Part shown: positions 17,309 through 25,809 of the stretch, in pieces
How positions within the stretch are numbered: the stretch's first letter is position 1
Layout: each line of letters starts with the position of its first letter
Origin: Slackia isoflavoniconvertens
GTDB lineage: Bacteria; Actinomycetota; Coriobacteriia; Coriobacteriales; Eggerthellaceae
Assembly (NCBI RefSeq): GCF_003725955.1
Contig: NZ_QIBZ01000003.1
Location: forward strand, 1-64,000
Length of the DNA stretch: 64,000 nucleotides
Reading direction: 5' to 3'
Program-made: the position numbers and the translations under genes
The notes under the pieces: generated by a model
Databases searched by the model: none
What the model was told of the DNA's origin: nothing
What the model saw: the letters and a program-made list of their open reading frames with translations, nothing else

Positions 17309-17895
17309 TACAGCGAGCCCTTCGTTGACGGCACGCCCTGAACGCGGCCGTCGAATTCGCACGCGCGGCGCAGAGCGCGGCCGCATGCCTTGAATGCCGC
17401 CTCGATGATGTGGTGCGCGTTGGCACCCGCGAGCTCACGCACATGCAGCGTGACTTTCGCATCGCGCGCAAACGCATAGAAGAATTCCACCGCAAGCTCG
17501 GTGTCGAAATCGCCTACGCGCGGCGAGGAGATAGGCAATTCACAATATGCCTGGCCACGACCCGAAATATCAACCGCAGCCATGACGAGCGTTTCGTCCA
17601 TGGGAATGGTTGCGTCGGCAAAACGCGTGATGCCCGCCTTATCGCCAAGAGCCTGCGCGAACGCCTCGCCCAGCACAATGCCCACATCTTCAACCGTATG
17701 ATGGGCATCGACCTCGACGTCGCCTTGCGCATGCACCGTCAAATCGAACAAACCGTGGCGGCCGAAGGCGTTGAGCATATGATCGAAAAACGGCACGCCC
17801 GTAGAAATGTCGCAAACGCCCGAACCGTCAAGGTCGAGCTTTACTGCGATGTCGGTTTCGCCCGTTTTGCGCGAAACCTCAGCAATTCGAGCCAT
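17308..17895 (-). CDS. hisB: Imidazoleglycerol-phosphate dehydratase
   Basis: Manganese-dependent dehydratase making imidazole acetol phosphate. Duplicated metal-binding motifs are visible: FFDHMLNAFGRHG with DAHHTVEDVG in the first half and AGANAHHIIEAAFKA in the second. It is the monofunctional form, lacking the N-terminal phosphatase found in enterobacteria. The ATG at 17895 lies six bases after AAAGGAG. A 148-base gap separates it from hisC upstream. Confidence 0.97.
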   Translation of the reverse strand: MARIAEVSRKTGETDIAVKLDLDGSGVCDISTGVPFFDHMLNAFGRHGLFDLTVHAQGDVEVDAHHTVEDVGIVLGEAFAQALGDKAGITRFADATIPMDETLVMAAVDISGRGQAYCELPISSPRVGDFDTELAVEFFYAFARDAKVTLHVRELAGANAHHIIEAAFKACGRALRRACEFDGRVQGVPSTKGSL

Positions 17896-18043
17896 GGACA
17901 ACTCCTTTCGAAGCGGTTAGAGAGCACTCTATACCAGCTAAACGATTCGTACGAGCCAAAACACCGCTGCGGCCAACGTCTTTTCGGCGTTCGCCGATGG
18001 AGTTTTCGGCATGCGGGGGCATGCAGGGCCCAAGCCAGCATGC

Positions 18044-19162
18044 CTATTCGTGGCACGAATCAATTTCTTCTTTCAGCAACGCGGCCAACGCCGCCAACAC
18101 TTCGTCGTTTTCTTCGGGCGTGCCAACCGTAATGCGCAGGCAATCGGCCAAGCCGGGCGCATAGCTGAAATCGCGCACGAGAATCGATTTCTCGTCGCGC
18201 ATGCGTTCACGAACGCGCGTGGCGTTCGGCACGCGCACGAGCACGAAGTTGGCCTCGCTTTCCCAAACCTCGAGAGGAAGCCCGCAAGCGGCAATGCCAT
18301 GCAGACTCTCGATCACGCGCGCACGCTCGCTGCGAATCGCGTCCACCACGGGTGCGAACTGATCGCGCGCACGAACCGCGGCCAAAGCCGCAGCCTGCGA
18401 AAGCACGTTCACCGAATAGATTTGGCGAATCGCGGCGAAAGCATCTATTACATCGGGCGCGGCAATCACATACCCAACGCGCGTGCCTGCCATGCCGAAC
18501 GCCTTGGAAAGCGTATGCAGCACCACGAGGTTGTCGCATTCCGAAAGCAGCTGCTCGCACGAGGAAGCGGCATCGGCGAACTCGCCATAGGCCTCGTCGA
18601 CCATCACAAGACCAGGACACGCGGCGCACATCTCGCGCACGAATTCAACTGAAGCCAAATCGCCTGTGGGATTGTTCGGCGAGGTCACGATTGCGATATC
18701 GCATTTCGGAGCCGCTTCAAGCACCGCCGCCCGGTCGAGCTCGAACGTTTCCGCATCACGCCACACATCGAGCACCTTGGTTTGCGCAAGCGATGCGAAA
18801 AACGCGTATTCCGAAAAGCATGGCGGACAGTTGAGCAGCGTGCGGCCCGCTCCGCCAAAAGCGAGCAGGAAGTTGTAAAGCAGCTCATCGCCGCCGTTGC
18901 CCACGCACACCCATGATGGATTGACACCGTGCCACGCAGCGATTTCCGCACGAAGCTCATTCGACATGGGATCGGGGTAACGATTAAGCGGCGTGGCCGC
19001 GAGCGCGGCGTCGATGGACGCGCGCGCCGCAGCAGGCATGGGATACGTGTTCTCATTCGCCGAAAGGTTCACGCGGCACGGCGTGAAATTCGGGTCGTAG
19101 GGCTCGATACTCGCCAAATGCGGCTGCATGAGCGCCCGAACGCGGTCGGAGAGTTGAGCCAT
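18044..19162 (-). CDS. hisC: Histidinol-phosphate aminotransferase
   Basis: PLP-dependent transaminase using glutamate to form histidinol phosphate. The 372-residue fold-type I protein contains NLSANENTYP, the SPNNPTG loop, the VDEAYGEF aspartate motif and the PLP lysine in TLSKAFGMAG. It begins three bases after the hisD stop, so it is tightly coupled with hisD. Confidence 0.97.
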   Translation of the reverse strand: MAQLSDRVRALMQPHLASIEPYDPNFTPCRVNLSANENTYPMPAAARASIDAALAATPLNRYPDPMSNELRAEIAAWHGVNPSWVCVGNGGDELLYNFLLAFGGAGRTLLNCPPCFSEYAFFASLAQTKVLDVWRDAETFELDRAAVLEAAPKCDIAIVTSPNNPTGDLASVEFVREMCAACPGLVMVDEAYGEFADAASSCEQLLSECDNLVVLHTLSKAFGMAGTRVGYVIAAPDVIDAFAAIRQIYSVNVLSQAAALAAVRARDQFAPVVDAIRSERARVIESLHGIAACGLPLEVWESEANFVLVRVPNATRVRERMRDEKSILVRDFSYAPGLADCLRITVGTPEENDEVLAALAALLKEEIDSCHE

Positions 19163-19165
19163 AAG

Positions 19166-20542
19166 CTACTCCGCCTTTTTGGGAGCAACCAAATCAACCG
19201 GCCATGCAATGCGGTTGATGTCGCCCAAATCGACGCCATCGAAGCCCTCGAGGCCCTCTTCGACCATTTTGCGGCGAAGACCAGCCGAGAGCGCGTGAGC
19301 CCACAAGCCTTCCGCCTGCGCCATGGTCTGCGTGGCGGGGGCATCGTTCATAAGGCCTTCTGGCGTATAGCAAATAACCGACGAACGCGTAATGAAATCT
19401 TGCACAGAAAGAGGGTTCGAGAATGCGGCCGTGCCGCCCGTGGGAAGCGTGTGATTGGGGCCGGCAACGTAATCGCCCAAGGGTTCGGAGCTCCACGGAC
19501 CCACAAAGATAGCGCCGGCGTTCTCGATTTTGCCGAGCAGGCCCATGGCGTTGTCGCAGTGCAGCTCGAGGTGCTCGGGAGCAATAACGTTCACGGCGTC
19601 GATTGCCGCCTCAAGGTCGGCCGCCACTACGACCACGCCCTGGTCGGCAAGCGATGCGCTCGTGATTTCGGCGCGCGGACTTGCGGCCAAAAGCTCGGCG
19701 AAACGGCCCTGCACCTTTTCCGCGAACGCAGCGTCGCAGGTCACCAGGTAGCATGTGGCCAAAGGATCGTGTTCGGCCTGTGCCATAAGATCGGCAGCAA
19801 CCACGGTCGCATCGGCCGTCGCATCGGCGAGAACGCACACTTCCGACGGGCCCGCCACCATGTCGATGCCTGCATCGCCCGAGACGATTTTCTTCGCCGC
19901 GGCGACAAACGCATTGCCAGGGCCAACGATTTTCGCGGTCTTAGGAATAGAATCGGTGCCATAGGCAAGAGCGGCAATGGCCTGGGCGCCACCCACAGCA
20001 TATATCTCATCGACGCCCGCAACTTTCGCGGCAGCGAGCGTGTACGGCGAAATGCCGCCTTCTTTTTGCGGCGGGGTAACCATAACCACGCGCTTTACGC
20101 CAGCGACCTTCGCCGGAATGCAGTCCATGAGCACCGTCGAGGGGTACTGGGCGCGGCCGCCCGGAACATACACGCCCGCGGCGGAAACGGGAGTAACCTT
20201 CACGCCCAAAATGGTGCCATCGGCGCGAGACGTGAACCACGACTGCTCGACCTCGCGCTCGTGGAATTCACGAATCTGCGCAGCGGCCTTCTTCAAAGCC
20301 TCGATGAACGCAGGGTCGACCGCCTGGATAGCTTCGTCCATAAGTTTGGGATCGACGCGGAAATCGTCAACGTCGACGCCATCGAACTTCTTGCAATACT
20401 CGCGCAGAGCGACATCGCCGCGCTCACGCACATCGTCGACGATAGCCTGGGCCGACTGCATGATGGCCGCAGGCAAAACCCCCTGGCGCGGAAGCTGACC
20501 AGCCGCGAGGCGCTCACCTGGGTTAAGCGTAATGGTTTTCAT
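19166..20542 (-). CDS. hisD: Histidinol dehydrogenase
   Basis: Zinc enzyme catalysing the last two oxidations from histidinol to histidine with NAD. The 458-residue protein has the family motifs VYVPGGRAQYPSTVLM, AGVDEIYAVGGAQAIAALAYG, the GPSEVCVLAD segment, and C-terminal GPNHTLPTGGTAAF. It starts five bases after the hisZG stop and has a good RBS (AAAGGC) inside that gap region. Confidence 0.98.
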   Translation of the reverse strand: MKTITLNPGERLAAGQLPRQGVLPAAIMQSAQAIVDDVRERGDVALREYCKKFDGVDVDDFRVDPKLMDEAIQAVDPAFIEALKKAAAQIREFHEREVEQSWFTSRADGTILGVKVTPVSAAGVYVPGGRAQYPSTVLMDCIPAKVAGVKRVVMVTPPQKEGGISPYTLAAAKVAGVDEIYAVGGAQAIAALAYGTDSIPKTAKIVGPGNAFVAAAKKIVSGDAGIDMVAGPSEVCVLADATADATVVAADLMAQAEHDPLATCYLVTCDAAFAEKVQGRFAELLAASPRAEITSASLADQGVVVVAADLEAAIDAVNVIAPEHLELHCDNAMGLLGKIENAGAIFVGPWSSEPLGDYVAGPNHTLPTGGTAAFSNPLSVQDFITRSSVICYTPEGLMNDAPATQTMAQAEGLWAHALSAGLRRKMVEEGLEGFDGVDLGDINRIAWPVDLVAPKKAE

Positions 20543-20547
20543 GGTAT

Positions 20548-22164
20548 CTATGCCTTTCTCGAAGCGGCCAGCTTAGCTGCCAGGTCGCGAACTCTTTCAT
20601 CACAGCGAATGCTCGCGGGACTTGCAAAGAAACGCGCGGAGCATTTCAGCACCTCATCGACTATGACCAGGTCGTTTTCTCGAAGCGTGGTGCCCGTCGC
20701 GGTAATGTCGACGATGCGGTCGGACAGGCCAACCATAGGACCAAGCTCAATGTTGCCATGAAGCGTAACGATATCGGCTTGCACGCCAATTCGATCGTAA
20801 TACGCCTGGGTGATGCGCGGATACTTCGTCGACACGCGAATGGAACCGCGGCGCGCATAAGCGGCATCGGCCGCGCCCTTCGCGCTCGCAGGCTCGGCAA
20901 CCACGAATCGGCACGCGCCATAGCCAAGATCGATGAGCTGCACCAAATCGAGGCCCGCCTCAACAAGCGAATCGCGACCGCAAATGCCGCAATCGGCTCC
21001 GCCAGAGGCAACGAAGGCAGGGGCGTCGGTGGGCCTCACGATGACATAGTCGACGCCCTGGCCGTGCACAATAAGGTGTCGCCCCACATCGTGCAGCGGT
21101 TCGGTGTCGAGCCCCGCCGCCGCAAGCGCCTCAACCGTGTCGGCGAACAGCGACCCCTTCGGCACCGCGATGCGCAGCGGGCGCGCTTCAGCGTTGTTCG
21201 CGACGGCTTCCTCGATTTCCTCGAGCGATAAAGCGAAGCCGGCCGAGGGCAAATCGCGCTCGCCCAACCGCGAAAACGCTTCGTCATAGCGCCCACCCGA
21301 TCCAAGAGGGGTCGATACGCCATCGGCATATACGGAAAACACGAGGCCCGTGTAATAGCCGAACGAGTTCATGACCGAAAAATCAACCGCAAGGTTGTCG
21401 GCAAAGCCCGCTTTTTGCGCCGACTCGAACAACGCGCGCAGCTCCGACACGCCCCCATCGGCGATGCCTGCCGCCGCAAGCGCAGCGGAAGCCGCATCGA
21501 GCGCCTCAACTCCGCCGCTGATGCGCGGCAAGGTCGCTATTGCGTTCACAAGATTCTCGAGCGCGTCCACGTCTGAAAGCGCCGCATCCAAATCGACGAA
21601 ATCGGACGCATGCACGCATGAGAGAAGCTCTTCGCGCTTGGAACCAGCGATGCCCGCCGCCGCGAGGAGCTCGTTCATGGGACGAACGCTTCCGCATACA
21701 ATGCGCCACTTGGAAACGCCCACGGCGTTGAGCGCTTCGGCCGCCATGGACACCACTTCGAAATCGGCCTCGACACCGCTTGCGCCAATGAGCTCGATGC
21801 CAAGCTGCGTAAACTGGCGGGAGCGCGCCATGCATTGAGCCTGTTCACGCACGACGGGTGCGGCATAGCGCAAGCGAATGGGCGCTTCCGTATGCGCCAG
21901 ACGAGTTGCAACGAGGCGTGCGATGGGCATGGTGAGGTCGCTTCTCACCACGAGCAGGCGACCATCGCCATCGAAAAGCTGGAAGGGCGTGACAGCAGAC
22001 CCGCCGGCCATCGCCAGCGAAGATTGCTCTTCGAGCAAGGGCGTTTCGACCGGCAGGTACCCGCGGGACGCAAACCCGTCACTCACGATGCGGGTTATGC
22101 GTTCACGCTCGATGGCCTCATCGGGCATGATGTCTCGGAATCCTCGGGCGGTAATAGGCCTCAC
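20548..22164 (-). CDS. hisZG: HisZ-HisG fusion (ATP phosphoribosyltransferase)
   Basis: First and committed step of histidine synthesis. Residues 1 to about 320 form a HisRS-like HisZ regulatory domain (RGFRDIMPDEAIERE, VRSDLTMPIARLVATR, SGGRYDEAF). Residues about 325-538 are the short catalytic HisG (RIAVPKGSLFADTVEAL, ADCGICGRDSL, the PRPP loop DITATGTTLRENDL). In most bacteria these are separate polypeptides forming a hetero-octamer; here one frame encodes both, with no stop or re-initiation site between. It leads the his operon; its start is preceded by GGGGAAGG. The enzyme is presumably feedback-inhibited by histidine through the HisZ part. Confidence 0.93.
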   Translation of the reverse strand: MRPITARGFRDIMPDEAIERERITRIVSDGFASRGYLPVETPLLEEQSSLAMAGGSAVTPFQLFDGDGRLLVVRSDLTMPIARLVATRLAHTEAPIRLRYAAPVVREQAQCMARSRQFTQLGIELIGASGVEADFEVVSMAAEALNAVGVSKWRIVCGSVRPMNELLAAAGIAGSKREELLSCVHASDFVDLDAALSDVDALENLVNAIATLPRISGGVEALDAASAALAAAGIADGGVSELRALFESAQKAGFADNLAVDFSVMNSFGYYTGLVFSVYADGVSTPLGSGGRYDEAFSRLGERDLPSAGFALSLEEIEEAVANNAEARPLRIAVPKGSLFADTVEALAAAGLDTEPLHDVGRHLIVHGQGVDYVIVRPTDAPAFVASGGADCGICGRDSLVEAGLDLVQLIDLGYGACRFVVAEPASAKGAADAAYARRGSIRVSTKYPRITQAYYDRIGVQADIVTLHGNIELGPMVGLSDRIVDITATGTTLRENDLVIVDEVLKCSARFFASPASIRCDERVRDLAAKLAASRKA

Positions 22165-22257
22165 TGCGTGTCACCTTCCCCTTTCATATGTGGTAACGTG
22201 TTAGACACTTTATCACAGTAGAGTGCTCGAGTATCGCATCGTTACCCTGCTCTTCAT

Positions 22258-22285
22258 AAAAGAAAACCCGCCATTTGGCGGGTTT
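22258..22285 (-). terminator. Intrinsic terminator after the 22.3-kb membrane-protein gene
   Basis: Nine-base perfect stem AAACCCGCC / GGCGGGTTT around AAAT, followed on the minus strand by TCTTTT. It lies 16 bases past the stop codon and insulates the his operon promoter downstream of it. Confidence 0.92.
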
Positions 22286-22301
22286 CTATAAAATCCAGTT
22301 T

Positions 22302-23225
22302 CTAGGCGTTCACATATACATAGAAGAGTCTGAGCGTATCGGACAAATTGTTCGACACGTTCGCCGCGGAATAGTCGTAATTCAAACGGCACTGCCACGC
22401 GTGCTGGGCCCCGTCAAGCGCGGCGGGCGCCTCGCCCGAGAAGGTGTATTGCTCTTGGGCAATAGTCTTTCCGTCGTTCGCGTAGGTGCGGTATTCGTCG
22501 GCGGAAGGAAGCTCAACCGAGCCATCTTCAACCGTCAAGCCGGCATCGCCGAGCAGGGTCTCAACAACGTGCTTTTCGGTCACCGCGTCGGAAAAGCTCA
22601 CATCGCCATACCCCAACGTCGACATCGCGGCGGAATAGCCCGCCTGAGTGATTTTTCCATCTTTATCGAGCGTGAGATACACCGAAGGCGTATTGCCCTT
22701 CGAGTCGGCCTGCTGCTCGGTAAGCGCAAGCGTCACCGTTTTGCCCACGACTTCGGTGGTCTTCGAATCGCCTTCGCCTTTTTCCTCGGTTATGTCGGAA
22801 GAGCTCGCCACGGTGGCACCGCGACCAACCTTCGAGATGGCCTCATCTTCCGTTGATCCGAGCAACGCAACCAAATTCGGAGCGGTAAGGCGGCTGCCCT
22901 GCTTTTTCGCATCGGTCGCCTCGGCGGTGTCTTTCAGCGTGGCGGCAGTCGAGCTTGAAGCCTGGCTCGCGACATCGCTTGCTTCCTGGTACAGCATGAA
23001 TGCGAAATACCCCAATGCCGCGATAAGCACCACGAGCACCGCGCTCACGACGATGAGCACTGTGCGCATGCGCTTCGATTTCTTTTGATGGGCGGAAATG
23101 CCCTTCGTGGCTTCAGGCGCGTTGTTCTCCAAAGCATCATATTCGGGCGCAGCCTGAACGGATGCGCCATCAACGAGCTCCGCGTCAGCTTCCTGAACGC
23201 GAGCGTGCTTCCCATGCTTGGCCAT
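22302..23225 (-). CDS. Hypothetical single-pass membrane protein
   Basis: Not recognised. The 307-residue product has an N-terminal cytoplasmic part of about 55 residues ending in a basic patch (HQKKSKRMR), one membrane helix (VLIVVSAVLVVLIAALGYFA), and an extracytoplasmic Ser/Thr/Ala-rich region with a possible globular domain near the C-terminus (YLTLDKDGKITQAGYSA; YTFSGEAP). The start MAKHGKH at 23225 follows AAAGGA by seven bases. It is downstream of the 43-residue membrane peptide and the amino-acid-binding lipoprotein on the same strand, so the three may be one transcript, ended by the terminator. A cell-envelope role is only a guess. Confidence 0.8.
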   Translation of the reverse strand: MAKHGKHARVQEADAELVDGASVQAAPEYDALENNAPEATKGISAHQKKSKRMRTVLIVVSAVLVVLIAALGYFAFMLYQEASDVASQASSSTAATLKDTAEATDAKKQGSRLTAPNLVALLGSTEDEAISKVGRGATVASSSDITEEKGEGDSKTTEVVGKTVTLALTEQQADSKGNTPSVYLTLDKDGKITQAGYSAAMSTLGYGDVSFSDAVTEKHVVETLLGDAGLTVEDGSVELPSADEYRTYANDGKTIAQEQYTFSGEAPAALDGAQHAWQCRLNYDYSAANVSNNLSDTLRLFYVYVNA

Positions 23226-23279
23226 TCGTATTCCTTTCAATACGCACGTGAGCCCGCCTTAAGCGAGCCCACGTGGAAA

Positions 23280-23411
23280 TTAATGCAGCACCGTATATGC
23301 GATAAACGCGATGACGGCAACCACGGCCAGCCCTATAATCGCTTTTTGCATCGTGGTCATAGGGGCGATATCGTTCAGGTCGTTCTCGTCTTCGACGCTT
23401 CGCTTGCCCAT
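23280..23411 (-). CDS. Small membrane protein (43 residues)
   Basis: Short gene too small for ordinary length cut-offs. It starts with ATG at 23411, after GAGGTAGGG, nine bases beyond the stop of the binding-protein gene, and ends with TAA. The product begins MGKRSVEDENDLNDIAP, then one clean membrane helix (AIIGLAVVAVIAFIAYTVL). The acidic N-terminus and single C-terminal helix suggest a tail-anchored accessory subunit. Its tight spacing after the lipoprotein gene suggests translation coupling. Function unknown. Confidence 0.72.
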   Translation of the reverse strand: MGKRSVEDENDLNDIAPMTTMQKAIIGLAVVAVIAFIAYTVLH

Positions 23412-23420
23412 AGCGATGCC

Positions 23421-24374
23421 CTACCTCGTCGAACCAGGCTGGACGGCATTCGCCCCCGCCGTGGAGCTCGAAGCGGTTTCGGCCGAGCCGCCTTCCGCGG
23501 ATTTCTCATCGGAATCGTCTCCAGCGGAAACCGACTTGCTCGAAGACACCTCAATCGTGGAAAGCGCATCAAGGTTCATGGGGGAGCCGAGCCACTTCGT
23601 GCACACCGCATCGAAGACGCCGTTGCCGCGCACCGCAGTCAGCGCCGCGGAAATAGCCTTCTGCAATTCCTGATTGCTCGAATTGACACCGATGCAATAG
23701 CCGCCTTTGGAACCAAGCAGAGCGATGGGCTGCACGTCGACGCTTTGGACAAGCGCCGCATACGAGCCAATGACCGCATCGGCTGCGACGTACTGCGATT
23801 TGCCGGTTTCGACAAGCGAGAACGCCGAGACCAAATCGGAAGCGGGGTTCAGCGCGTCATCGCCGAAAGCGTTTTGAACAGCCCAGGCGCTCGTGGAAGA
23901 AGATTGCGCTGCGATGCTCGACGCCTGAACGCTTTCAGGAACGGTTGTAGACCCATTCGAGGCGAACAGGGCAACGCCCGTTTCAATGTAGGGGTCGGAA
24001 ACCCACATGGTCGAGCTTTTCTCGGTGGACGTCTGGCTCATAACGATGTCGACATCACCATCGGCGAGGGCCGAAGAGGCATTGCCCGCAACGTCGACGA
24101 GCTCAAGCTTCAAGCCCAGCTGATCGGCGAGCGCTGCCGCCATATCAACGTCGATGCCCGCATAGCTGGCACTCGAAGAAGACGTGACAAACGGCGCGCC
24201 ACCATCGGCATCGATGCCCACGCGCAACGTGCCATTCTGCCCAATGGTGGGGGAGCTAATCGTGGGAGTAAGGGTTTTTCCCTCATAGGAACCAGCCTGG
24301 CTGCAGCCAGCCAAACCGAGCGCAAAGCAAAACGCGCATGCAAACGCGACAACGAGCGACACGCGATGTTTCAT
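23421..24374 (-). CDS. Amino-acid-type solute-binding lipoprotein
   Basis: Extracytoplasmic binding protein of the SBP_bac_3 (polar amino acid) type. A lipoprotein signal (basic start, hydrophobic stretch, lipobox LAGC at about 21-24) is followed by the typical LRVGIDADGGAPFV opening, YAGIDVDMAAALADQLG and DGDVDIVMSQTSTEKSS. The C-terminus is an extended Ser/Ala-rich tail after residue about 270. No permease or ATPase gene lies next to it, so it is either an orphan that joins a transporter encoded elsewhere or serves as a sensor. It is followed by two small membrane-protein genes. The ligand cannot be read from sequence. Confidence 0.88.
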   Translation of the reverse strand: MKHRVSLVVAFACAFCFALGLAGCSQAGSYEGKTLTPTISSPTIGQNGTLRVGIDADGGAPFVTSSSSASYAGIDVDMAAALADQLGLKLELVDVAGNASSALADGDVDIVMSQTSTEKSSTMWVSDPYIETGVALFASNGSTTVPESVQASSIAAQSSSTSAWAVQNAFGDDALNPASDLVSAFSLVETGKSQYVAADAVIGSYAALVQSVDVQPIALLGSKGGYCIGVNSSNQELQKAISAALTAVRGNGVFDAVCTKWLGSPMNLDALSTIEVSSSKSVSAGDDSDEKSAEGGSAETASSSTAGANAVQPGSTR

Positions 24375-24866
24375 CGTATGAATCCTCTTTCCATATCTAT
24401 CCAGATTCTTCTTTCGGCTGACCTAGTCTTTGCCCCCACACTCGCGCACTGGGGTTTTGCGAATGATTTCGCTCTGCCCTCTCCCCCAGTGCGGCGTTGC
24501 CGCAAAAATCGGCCGGGAGGTGCGACTTACTTCTAGGATACGCCATGCTCGCACGCGCCTATATTAGGGCGGCGCGTACTTACGTGGATCCTTTTGACCG
24601 CATCTGCCATGGACTAAGGAGCCTTTTTGCCCCCGCAACTACAGACCCGAAAGAAGTCTCGGGTCAGTTTAGCAGATTTAATGCCCCTGCATGAACGAGC
24701 TGCCGTCCTCTATGCAGTGTTAACGCAATGCTGAAGGATTGATTGCGAAGGAATAACCCGTGAATAATTGAAAAATTCTTCACGCATTGCGCTCGCGGAA
24801 AGCATGCAAAACAACGGAAATGCCGAGGAAAAAGGAAAGAAAATGTCGGGCGAATGTCACGAAACG
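24375..24866. other. Structured intergenic region upstream of the binding protein
   Basis: About 560 bases without a gene separate the lipoprotein gene from comF. Several hairpins are visible: GCACTGGGG/CCCCAGTGC enclosing an inner GCGAA/TTCGC stem (about 24446-24495), GTGCGA/TCGCAC (24520-24556), and GACCCGA/TCGGGTC (24646-24667). On the minus strand these would form a folded 5' leader for the lipoprotein gene. They match no riboswitch class I know. The last part (24867-24899) is the comF promoter element. Confidence 0.4.
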
Positions 24867-24899
24867 GGCAAGGTATCGACAAGGTTTGCGACCTAGCAT
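24867..24899 (+). promoter_or_regulatory. Direct-repeat promoter element, copy 2
   Basis: GGCAAGG (24867-24873) and GACAAGG (24878-24884), again with an 11-bp period, followed nine bases later by TAGCAT (24894-24899), 36 bases before the comF start. Spacing is identical to the element at 8037-8069. Confidence 0.45.
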
Positions 24900-24935
24900 A
24901 TCGCCCAGGAGCACGCGAATCGGAAAGAAGGGACC

Positions 24936-25619
24936 ATGGGACTTATCGCCGACGCGATATGCGAAACGCTCTGGCCCACGCGTTGCGCCCTTTGCGATGC
25001 TCCGGGCGCCGTTTTGTGCACACGTTGCGCCGCTCGGCTCGATTATCTCGATTTTTGGCGCGCATGCCCACGGTGCGGAGCCGCCTTCGGCTTTTTGCAG
25101 TGCGACCATTGCACTCCCCTCGTAAACAAAGAAGAGCACACGCGCCTTTGCGTAAGCGCGCTTCGGTACACAGCGGACACCGGCGTTTTAATCAAAACGT
25201 ATAAAGACAAAGGAGAGCAACGTCTTTCCGAAACCTTGGCGGCGATTCTTGCGAACGCGCTCCCGCCATCATGGCTGAGGTGGGCGAATGGCGTGACCTA
25301 CGTGAGCGCAACCAAGGCCGCTCGACGAAGACGAGGCTTCGATCACATGGAGCTTTTGGCCCGAAGCCTTGCGGGCCAATGCGGGCTCCCATGCATACGA
25401 GCGCTCAACCCTCCCACCGCGCGCGATCAGCGCATATTGGACAGAGCGGAACGCAAGCGGAATATGCAGGGGCGCTTTACCGCATGCGAGCCTCTTCCAG
25501 GCCGGCGCCTTATTCTGATCGACGATGTGTTCACCACAGGCGCAACGATGGATCAGGCGAGCATCGCGCTCGAACGTGCCGGCGCGCAGGTGCGTTGCGC
25601 CACCGTCGCGCGAGCGTAA
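24936..25619 (+). CDS. comF: ComF-family phosphoribosyltransferase-like protein
   Basis: Homologue of competence protein ComF, implicated in DNA uptake in naturally transformable bacteria and widespread elsewhere. The 227-residue protein has an N-terminal zinc finger (CALC, CTRC, CPRC, CDHC) and a C-terminal phosphoribosyltransferase fold with the PRPP motif LILIDDVFTTGAT at about 196-208. ATG follows AAGAAGGGACC. It is a single gene; no other com genes are in the window. Its promoter-like repeats resemble those before the surface protein. Confidence 0.93.
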   Translation: MGLIADAICETLWPTRCALCDAPGAVLCTRCAARLDYLDFWRACPRCGAAFGFLQCDHCTPLVNKEEHTRLCVSALRYTADTGVLIKTYKDKGEQRLSETLAAILANALPPSWLRWANGVTYVSATKAARRRRGFDHMELLARSLAGQCGLPCIRALNPPTARDQRILDRAERKRNMQGRFTACEPLPGRRLILIDDVFTTGATMDQASIALERAGAQVRCATVARA

Positions 25620-25738
25620 GCGCTCCATCGAAGAACGACGCAACCCCATGAACCGCCAGAGGCCGCCCAATTCTGCAATGGTTGCGCATTTTATGTTCGC
25701 GCACGGAAAGGCATATAGGCCCCACGCCGCTCTAACCC

Positions 25739-25744
25739 TATAAT
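25739..25744 (+). promoter_or_regulatory. Possible -10 element of the glycosyltransferase gene
   Basis: A perfect TATAAT lies 66 bases before the preferred GTG start. No convincing -35 hexamer is found 16-18 bases upstream. Confidence 0.35.
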
Positions 25745-25809
25745 CTTGAAAGTTTACGGAAGTGCCAACGCAGCATTTCAAGCCGCCAATCGATAGGAGC
25801 GAGAAGACC

